5,030 nucleotides of DNA from Candidatus Dormiibacterota bacterium (lineage in GTDB: Bacteria > Chloroflexota > Dormibacteria > Aeolococcales > Aeolococcaceae). The notes under the pieces were generated by a model. It had not been told where the DNA came from, ran no database searches, and was given only the letters and a program-made list of their open reading frames with translations. How positions within the stretch are numbered: position 1 is the stretch's first letter; each line of letters starts with the position of its first letter. Shown here piece by piece: positions 1 through 5,030 of this stretch. Location: the NCBI GenBank assembly GCA_003136295.1, contig PLDZ01000229.1:6720-11749 (forward strand), read 5' to 3'. The translations under genes were made by a program, and so were the position numbers.

Positions 1-1028
1 GTGATGCCTCCCGCGAGCAGGGCGCCGAATCGGTCCGGGGCCCGGAGCGAGGCGCGGATGCCACGCCACGCCAGGAAGAGGAACGCCCCGAGCACCGCGA
101 CAGTTCCGATCAGCCCGAGCTCCTCGCCGATGATGGCGAAGATGAAGTCCGTGTGCGCCTCGGGCAGCCACTCGTACTTCTGCACCGAGCTACCCAGCCC
201 GACGCCGAAGATCCCTCCGGAGCCGAAGGCGTACAGCGCCTGGCAATTCTGGAATCCGGAGCCGAGCGCGGCGGCACAGGGGTTGAGGAAGTGCGCGAGG
301 CGGTCCGCCCGGTAGGCGACCAGTCCGACCAGGGCGACGCCCGAGGCACCGAAGCCGACGATGATGAGCAGGAGGTGTCGCTTGCGGGCGCCGGCGAGCG
401 CCAGCAGGATCAGCGCCGTCGCCGCGATGACGATGGAGCTGCCGAAGTCTCGCTCGGCGAGCACCAGGCCGAGCAGCACCGCCAGCACGATGACGTAGTC
501 GCGGACGCCGCGCAGGCTGCGAACTGAACCCTCGCGATCGGTGAGCCACCGCGAGAAGAAGACGATCGCGACGCCGACGGCGATTGCCGAGGGCTGCACC
601 GACAACGGACCAACCTGGAACCAGCGTTGCGCGCCGAAATGCCGTGCCCCGACGTGGGGGATCAGCACCACCACCAGCAACAGCAGCATCACGAACATGG
701 CTGGGCGAGCGAGCGCGGAGAGACGGTGATAGTCGAGCTTCGCCGCCACGACGAGCCCGATGCCGCCAAGGGCCGCCCCGATCAGCTGGTGCGCGAAGAA
801 GTAGTTGGGGTCTTTGAACCAGAGGAAGCCGAGCGCCTCCGAGGCGCTGTACACCATCACCAGCCCGAATCCGATCAGGCCGACGACGATGATCATCAGC
901 CAGCCGTCGACCCCCGCGGCCGCCGCGGCGCGATCGGCCGAGGCGAAGGCGCCGGCCACACGAGCGCCGCCGCGCCAGCGCCACTTCCCGGCGATACCCT
1001 CGGTGAGCCTGCCCGCGCGCGCCGCCAT
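1..1028 (-). CDS. ftsW: SEDS-family septal peptidoglycan glycosyltransferase FtsW, 3' partial
   Basis: FtsW polymerises lipid II into glycan strands at the septum, in complex with the class B PBP. The visible part is 342 codons and the frame runs off the window edge, so the last helices are missing. A basic cytoplasmic tail of about 42 residues precedes the first membrane segment (43-60, ending MVYSAS). Later landmarks are LDYHRL (98-103), GAQRWFQVGPLSVQPS (132-147), DFGSS (194-198), the large extracytoplasmic loop with GSGGIFGVGLGSSVQK (269-284), then LPEAHTDFIFAIIGEELG (288-305). D294 in HTDF matches the conserved, functionally essential aspartate of FtsW and RodA. The ATG at 1028 shares one base with the murD stop. 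An in-frame stop lies twelve codons upstream (1064-1062) with no ATG, GTG or TTG between. Several normally conserved polar residues are replaced (H80, A148, V151, R193). RodA is an alternative family member, but the dcw position favours FtsW. Confidence 0.93.
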   Translation of the reverse strand, partial: MAARAGRLTEGIAGKWRWRGGARVAGAFASADRAAAAAGVDGWLMIIVVGLIGFGLVMVYSASEALGFLWFKDPNYFFAHQLIGAALGGIGLVVAAKLDYHRLSALARPAMFVMLLLLVVVLIPHVGARHFGAQRWFQVGPLSVQPSAIAVGVAIVFFSRWLTDREGSVRSLRGVRDYVIVLAVLLGLVLAERDFGSSIVIAATALILLALAGARKRHLLLIIVGFGASGVALVGLVAYRADRLAHFLNPCAAALGSGFQNCQALYAFGSGGIFGVGLGSSVQKYEWLPEAHTDFIFAIIGEELGLIGTVAVLGAFLFLAWRGIRASLRAPDRFGALLAGGI

Positions 1029-1030
1029 CA
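1026..1030 (-). other. murD/ftsW stop-start overlap (TGATG)
   Basis: The murD stop TGA (1030-1028) and the ftsW start ATG (1028-1026) share one base in TGATG. A G-rich stretch (GGTGGGCG), ending eight bases before the ATG, is a weak ribosome-binding-site candidate. The arrangement is typical of coupled genes in one operon. Confidence 0.85.
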
Positions 1031-2392
1031 GATGTCGCCCACCGAGCGTGTCGGCAGGTGCTCAACGGCCTCGCCGAACGCGCGACCGCGATCCTCGAAG
1101 TTGCGGAACTGGTCGAAGCTCTTGTATCCGGGCGCCAGCACCACGACGTCGCCGGGTCGCGTCAACGATGCCGCCGCCGCCACCGCCTCACTGAGCGTGG
1201 CGACCACCGTACGGGCGGCGAAGCCGCGCCGCGCGAGCGCCTCGTCGAGCTCACCGGCGCTGGCGCCGTTGAGCACCGCGTGCCGGGAGCGAGCCACGAC
1301 CTCGTCGGCGAGCGGCTCGATCGAGGTGCCCGCTCCCTTGCCGCCGCCGATCCAGATGATCGTCCGGCCGGGGAAGGAACGCAGCGCCGCTACCGCGGAT
1401 TCCACGTTGGTCGCCTTGCTGTCGTTGATCCAGAGCACGCCGTCCTGATCGCGCACGGTCTGGAGCCGGTGCGGCACCGCGTGAAAGTCGCGCACCGCCC
1501 CGGCGATTGGCGATGTGCCGACTCCCGCGGCCCGGGCGATCGCCACGGCGGCGAGGACGTTCTGGAGGTTGTGCTCCCCGAACAGCGGGATGTCCCCCAC
1601 CGGGAGCACCGGTGTGACCGTCCCCGCCTCGACGACGACCACATCATCGGCGGCGCGCGTGGCGCCGTCGGTGATGCCCGGAGCGAGGCCGAACTGGTGC
1701 ACTCGGCACTGTGCGACCGTGGCCATGGCGCGTGTGACCGGGTCATCGAAGCCGAGGACCGCGTCATCGAGCGCGAAGCGCACCAGACGCCGCTTGGTCT
1801 CGGCATACGCCGCGAAATCCCCGTGGCGGTCGAGGTGATCCGGCGTGACGTTGAGCACGCAGGCGATCGCGCAGCGCGGCTCGAGCACCGACTCGATCTG
1901 GAATGATGAGAGCTCGAGGACCACCCAGTCGGCCTCGTTCACCATGTGGAGACGCTCGAGCATGGTCACGCCGATATTTCCTCCGAGATGGACGCGCTCA
2001 CCGGCGCGCTCGAGGATCGCGGCGACCAGCGTGGTGGTGGTCGTCTTGCCGTTGGTGCCGGTGATCCCGCAGATGCGGGCGCGGCAGCGCTCGAACACAA
2101 GGTCCATCTCGCTGCGCACCGGAACACCATGGGCACGCGCGACCTGCAGCTCAGGCGCATCCCAGGGCACGCCGGGGCTCGGACACACCATCAGCGCATC
2201 CGCGGCGACGTCGTCGGGGTAGCCGCCGAGGCGCACCTCAACGCGAGCCGGCAGGACCGCGATGCGCTCTCGGATCGCGAGGGTGTCGGCGCGATCGACG
2301 ATCACGACGCGGTGTCCTTCCCGAGCGAGCGTCACCGCGCAGGCGAGACCGCTCCGTCCCGCTCCGATCACCACCACCGGTTTGTCCGTCAT
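1028..2392 (-). CDS. murD: UDP-N-acetylmuramoyl-L-alanine--D-glutamate ligase MurD
   Basis: MurD is a cytoplasmic ATP-dependent ligase that adds D-glutamate to UDP-MurNAc-L-alanine, the second amino acid of the stem peptide. It has 454 aa, a normal length. The N-terminal Rossmann-like UDP-binding domain starts at once with VVVIGAGRSG (6-15). The central ATPase domain holds the P-loop GTNGKTT (112-118), ELSSFQIE (160-167), LNVTPDHLDRH (180-190) and K200 in YAETK, which matches the lysine that is carbamylated in E. coli MurD. GEHNLQN (272-278), HRL (308-310) and INDSKATN (322-329) lead into the C-terminal domain, which ends with SFDQFRNFEDRG (425-436). The ATG at 2392 is chosen because it overlaps the mraY stop (ATGA) and sits just before the dinucleotide fold. 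The same frame stays open upstream through mraY, but that extension has no MurD homology. Two C-terminal loops (351-355 and 420-424) differ from the common consensus. Confidence 0.97.
   Translation of the reverse strand: MTDKPVVVIGAGRSGLACAVTLAREGHRVVIVDRADTLAIRERIAVLPARVEVRLGGYPDDVAADALMVCPSPGVPWDAPELQVARAHGVPVRSEMDLVFERCRARICGITGTNGKTTTTTLVAAILERAGERVHLGGNIGVTMLERLHMVNEADWVVLELSSFQIESVLEPRCAIACVLNVTPDHLDRHGDFAAYAETKRRLVRFALDDAVLGFDDPVTRAMATVAQCRVHQFGLAPGITDGATRAADDVVVVEAGTVTPVLPVGDIPLFGEHNLQNVLAAVAIARAAGVGTSPIAGAVRDFHAVPHRLQTVRDQDGVLWINDSKATNVESAVAALRSFPGRTIIWIGGGKGAGTSIEPLADEVVARSRHAVLNGASAGELDEALARRGFAARTVVATLSEAVAAAASLTRPGDVVVLAPGYKSFDQFRNFEDRGRAFGEAVEHLPTRSVGDI
2389..2392 (-). other. 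mraY/murD stop-start overlap (ATGA)
   Basis: The mraY stop TGA (2391-2389) and the murD start ATG (2392-2390) overlap in ATGA. I see no clear Shine-Dalgarno sequence in the 20 bases upstream, which again suggests translation reinitiation or coupling. The overlap also fixes the murD start. Confidence 0.88.
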
Positions 2393-3348
2393 GACGCCGA
2401 GCCGGCAACGCGTGCGAAGAGCACGGTGATCGCCGTGCCGACCGCCGCGGCCCCGGCGAAGGCCGCGACCAACCGCTGCTCGCGGAGCCCGAGCTCCTCG
2501 AAGTGATGGTGGATCGGGCTCGCGCGCAGCACGCGGGTGCCGAACCTTCGTATCGCGGTGACGTTGACCACGACGCTCGCCGCCTCGACGACGAACACGA
2601 TGCCGAGCACGGGCAGCAACCAGATGAGGTGCAACTCCGCGGTCAGGGCAACGATCGCGGAGCCAAGCCCCAGCGACCCCGCATCGCCCATGAACACCCG
2701 GGCCGGAAACCAGTTGAAGATCAGAAATGCCGCAACGGCACCGGCGAGTGCCACGGCGATGATCGCGACCGGGAGATCGTGGCGCGTGACCGCGATGATC
2801 GCGAGGCCCACGAGGACGAGCGACGTGCACGAGGCGGCCAGTCCGTCGACGCCGTCGGTCAGATTGACCGCGTTGCTCGTGGCGACCACCGCGATCGCCA
2901 CCACGATCGCTAGGCCCCAGCCGAGGTTCGGCGCGCCGAGACCGGGAAAGAACTGGTGCGTGAAACCGGTGATGGTCAGACCGATCCCGACAAGCACACC
3001 GGTGACGCCCTGGAGACCGAGCTTCTGGTAGACGGAGAGCCCCAGCCTGGTGGCGTCGCTGATGTTGACAATGTCGTCGAGACCGCCGGCGATGGCACCG
3101 GCAAGGAGCGCGAAGATCGCGACGAAGCCCTCGCGGGATCGGTCGACCGCAAGCCAGGCGACGATCACGACGATGCAGAAGAGCACGCCACCAAGCGTTG
3201 GAGTCCCCTCCTTGACGCGGTGGCTCGCGGGGCTGTACGAGGCGACGTGCTGACGCGCTCCGAATCGAACCAGCAGGCCGATGAACGCGGGGTAGAGCAC
3301 CACCCCCGCCACAAAGGCGAGCACGCCGACTGCGATGGTTTCCCTCAC
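2389..3348 (-). CDS. mraY: Phospho-N-acetylmuramoyl-pentapeptide-transferase MraY
   Basis: MraY is an integral membrane enzyme that transfers phospho-MurNAc-pentapeptide from UDP to undecaprenyl phosphate. This makes lipid I on the cytoplasmic face, with Mg2+ as cofactor. The protein is 319 aa, close to the Gram-positive type length (about 320) and shorter than the E. coli enzyme (360). Family motifs appear in order: KEGTPTLGG (46-54), the paired aspartates GLDD (89-92), GLSVYQK (103-109), NAVNLTDGVDGLA (159-171), VFMGDAGS (218-225, with the conserved D222) and SPIHHHFE (277-284, histidines 280-282). Multiple hydrophobic segments fit the ten-helix fold. The start is the GTG at 3348: an in-frame stop lies seven codons upstream (3369-3367), there is no other start between them, and the next in-frame GTG (3324) would cut into the first helix. 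The gene overlaps ftsI by four bases upstream and murD by four bases downstream. murE and murF, its usual upstream neighbours, are absent here. Confidence 0.97.
   Translation of the reverse strand: MRETIAVGVLAFVAGVVLYPAFIGLLVRFGARQHVASYSPASHRVKEGTPTLGGVLFCIVVIVAWLAVDRSREGFVAIFALLAGAIAGGLDDIVNISDATRLGLSVYQKLGLQGVTGVLVGIGLTITGFTHQFFPGLGAPNLGWGLAIVVAIAVVATSNAVNLTDGVDGLAASCTSLVLVGLAIIAVTRHDLPVAIIAVALAGAVAAFLIFNWFPARVFMGDAGSLGLGSAIVALTAELHLIWLLPVLGIVFVVEAASVVVNVTAIRRFGTRVLRASPIHHHFEELGLREQRLVAAFAGAAAVGTAITVLFARVAGSAS
3345..3348 (-). other. ftsI/mraY stop-start overlap (GTGA)
   Basis: The ftsI stop TGA (3347-3345) and the mraY start GTG (3348-3346) overlap in the four bases GTGA. Upstream of the GTG only a weak purine-rich stretch (GGATCGAG, ending three bases before the start) could serve as a ribosome binding site. 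Translation of mraY is therefore probably coupled to ftsI. The overlap is seen directly; the coupling is inferred. Confidence 0.85.
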
Positions 3349-5030
3349 GGCTCGATCCGCGTTGGGTCATCGAGCATCAGCTCGGCCATCTGCTTCCAGA
3401 TCGGTGCGGCCAGGATGGAGCCGAAGCGGTCACCCGCGTTGACCTGGGGATTGTTGAGGATGACCATCATGGTGAACTGCGGATTCGTGACCGGCATGAA
3501 GCCGATGAAGGACGCAACCACGTTTGGACCGTAGCCTCCTCCGTTCGGCAGCGCGACCTGGGCCGTCCCGGTCTTGCCGGCGATCTCCATGCTGTAGCCG
3601 GGGATCTTGGCCCGCTTCCCCTCGGCGCCGGGATCGTTCACCACGCCCACCATCATGTGCGCGAGGGTATTCGCAGCGGAGGCCGACATGACGCGGCGGG
3701 TGACCGGGACGAACGGCGTGCTCGTGCCGGTGTTGGGGTTGACGATCGCGTTGACCGCGTGCGGTTGCACCCAGACGCCGCCATTGGCCACTGCGTTCAC
3801 CGCGGCGAGCATCTCCACCGGCGTGGTCACGAGGCCCTGCCCGAAAGTCGCCTCGGCATACTTGAGGGCACTCCACGACGGCGCGGGGGCCAGCGGGTCG
3901 TTGACCTCGCCCGCCAGGTCGACGCCGGTTGGGGCACCCATCCCGAAGGCGAGCAGGTTGTTGTAGTAGGCGTTCTGCCCCTCCATCTTCATGGCGTCGA
4001 TTGCACCGTTGTTGAGTGAGTCATCGAGCACCCACTGCATGCTGACGTTGCCGTGGGAGCGACGATCCCAGTCGTGGATGAGGAATCCGTCAATGCGTTG
4101 CTGCTTCTCATCGATGACCGTGCTGGGCGTGAAGGCGTTGTTGTTGAGGCCACCGGCGAACGTGATGACCTTCATGATCGACCCGGGCTCGTAGGGCTGG
4201 GCCACCGCGAGGTCGCGGAAGTCGGCGATGTTCGCGGACGCGTAGTTGTTGGCGTTGTACGACGGGTACTGCGCCCACGCGTCGATCGCCCCCGTCTTGG
4301 TATCCATGATCATCAGCGTGCCCGACGTCGACTTCGAGGACATCACCCCGTTGGCGAGTGCCAGTTCGGCCCAGTACTGGGTCAGCGAGTCGAGTCCGAG
4401 CTCCAGGTTATCGCCATTTTGGGCAGGAACCATCTGCTGACGGCCGAGGACGATTGCGTTGCCGTTGACGTCGGTCAACGTGGACTCGTGCCCGTTCACG
4501 CCTGACAGGATCGAGTTGTAGTAGCCCTCGAGACCGTACTGACCGACACCGCCGGCGTTGACGAAACCGAGCAGGTTCGCCGCCGACGAATCGCCGGGGA
4601 CAGGCGATGGCACGTAGACGCTCTCCTCGGACGGGATCGTGCCGATGCCGCTGAGCCCGAGCGCCTGGAGCTTGTCGTTGACATCCTGTGAGACCGCTTT
4701 GGCGAGGTAGTCGAACTGGTTGGGCTGGTTGAGCGCACGCAGGATCTGCGCCGGGCTGAGCTGCAGGATCGGAGCGAGCATGCCTGCGACCTGCGGGCGA
4801 TCGGCGCTCGCCACCAATGCCGGGTCGGCGAAGACGTCGAACACCTGGACGTTGCTGACCAGGACGCGTCCCGTACGGTCAAGGATCACTCCACGGGTGG
4901 CATGGAGGCTGATCGATGTCGTGTGCGACGAGGCCGCGGCCCGCGCAAGTGCCTTTCCCTGGATGACCTGGATCTGCACGAGGCGGCCGAAGACTGCGGT
5001 TGCCATGGCGAGGAACGCGAGCACCAGCCA
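3345..5030 (-). CDS. ftsI: Class B penicillin-binding protein, septal transpeptidase FtsI (PBP3-like), 5' partial
   Basis: This membrane-anchored D,D-transpeptidase crosslinks septal peptidoglycan outside the membrane, working with FtsW. The frame is open to the window edge, so the true start and cytoplasmic tail are missing. Numbering here starts at the in-frame GTG at 5024, which is probably an internal codon because hydrophobic codons (W, L) continue upstream. Residues about 1-13 are the end of a transmembrane anchor, followed by RLVQIQV. The N-terminal PBP dimer-type domain begins with RGVILDRTG (44-52) and runs to about 205. The transpeptidase domain (about 230-555) has all three active-site motifs: SIMK (nucleophile S282, K285), SLN (336-338) and KTGTAQ (484-489). 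The protein ends in IEP soon after the catalytic domain, so there are no PASTA repeats. The call as ftsI, rather than another class B PBP, rests on its place directly before mraY, murD and ftsW. The stop codon overlaps the mraY start by four bases. Confidence 0.95.
   Translation of the reverse strand, partial: WLVLAFLAMATAVFGRLVQIQVIQGKALARAAASSHTTSISLHATRGVILDRTGRVLVSNVQVFDVFADPALVASADRPQVAGMLAPILQLSPAQILRALNQPNQFDYLAKAVSQDVNDKLQALGLSGIGTIPSEESVYVPSPVPGDSSAANLLGFVNAGGVGQYGLEGYYNSILSGVNGHESTLTDVNGNAIVLGRQQMVPAQNGDNLELGLDSLTQYWAELALANGVMSSKSTSGTLMIMDTKTGAIDAWAQYPSYNANNYASANIADFRDLAVAQPYEPGSIMKVITFAGGLNNNAFTPSTVIDEKQQRIDGFLIHDWDRRSHGNVSMQWVLDDSLNNGAIDAMKMEGQNAYYNNLLAFGMGAPTGVDLAGEVNDPLAPAPSWSALKYAEATFGQGLVTTPVEMLAAVNAVANGGVWVQPHAVNAIVNPNTGTSTPFVPVTRRVMSASAANTLAHMMVGVVNDPGAEGKRAKIPGYSMEIAGKTGTAQVALPNGGGYGPNVVASFIGFMPVTNPQFTMMVILNNPQVNAGDRFGSILAAPIWKQMAELMLDDPTRIEP

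Noticed and set aside
901..1020. A very GC-rich stretch with possible inverted repeats near the ftsW start, considered as a terminator or regulatory hairpin.
   Set aside because: It codes in frame for the Ala- and Arg-rich N-terminal tail of FtsW. There is no T-run and no clear perfect stem beyond what the base composition would give.
190..1065. A 291-codon minus-strand open frame covering most of ftsW.
   Set aside because: It is an out-of-frame shadow. The frame starting at 1028 gives a hydrophobic membrane protein with FtsW landmarks, whereas this one is arginine-rich and motif-free.
627..1906. Two long plus-strand open frames (627-1448 and 1058-1906) antisense to ftsW and murD.
   Set aside because: Their composition is the R/A/H/D-rich type expected from the antisense of GC-rich genes, with no motifs, and they lie opposite genes with clear family motifs.
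2393..3370. A long minus-strand open frame running upstream from murD, giving a 780-residue frame in total.
   Set aside because: The extension lies in another frame of mraY, is rich in Arg, Gly and His, and has no recognisable motifs. MraY has full family motifs in its own frame, and MurD begins properly at the ATG at 2392.
2956..3534. A plus-strand open frame across the ftsI/mraY junction, considered as a possible antisense or inserted gene.
   Set aside because: The translation is charged and low-complexity, with no recognisable domain, and it lies fully opposite mraY and ftsI coding sequence.
5022..5024. GTG at 5024 as the start of ftsI.
   Set aside because: The frame continues upstream to the window edge with hydrophobic codons, and starting here would cut the transmembrane anchor and remove the cytoplasmic tail. 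The true start is likely outside the window.

Overview
The window is a tightly packed piece of a division and cell wall (dcw) cluster, with every gene on the minus strand. Read in the direction of transcription (high to low coordinates), the order is: a class B penicillin-binding protein, ftsI-like (5030 to 3345, 5' end cut off); mraY (3348 to 2389); murD (2392 to 1028); and ftsW (1028 to 1, 3' end cut off). The genes cover essentially every base. There is no intergenic gap, and I see no promoter, terminator, RNA gene, mobile element, repeat array or CRISPR. The many open frames on the plus strand and in other minus-strand frames are GC-rich shadows of these four genes.

The genes form one pathway. 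MraY makes lipid I from UDP-MurNAc-pentapeptide and undecaprenyl phosphate. MurD adds D-glutamate to UDP-MurNAc-L-Ala in the cytoplasm. FtsW (SEDS glycosyltransferase) and FtsI (transpeptidase) form the septal peptidoglycan polymerase and crosslinker pair at the division site. All three junctions overlap (4, 4 and 1 bases), so the operon is probably translationally coupled.

Two things stand out. First, murE and murF, which usually lie between ftsI and mraY, are absent: the ftsI stop overlaps the mraY start. Second, FtsW keeps the key extracytoplasmic aspartate (D294) but has replaced several otherwise strongly conserved SEDS polar residues.

The DNA is strongly GC-rich (roughly two thirds by eye). 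The PBP has no PASTA domains after its transpeptidase domain. The organism is a GC-rich, peptidoglycan-making bacterium. The style of the FtsI and FtsW proteins is reminiscent of deep-branching lineages around Chloroflexota/Dormibacterota or Actinomycetota, but that is an impression and not a placement. I found no evidence of an entirely new system in this window.
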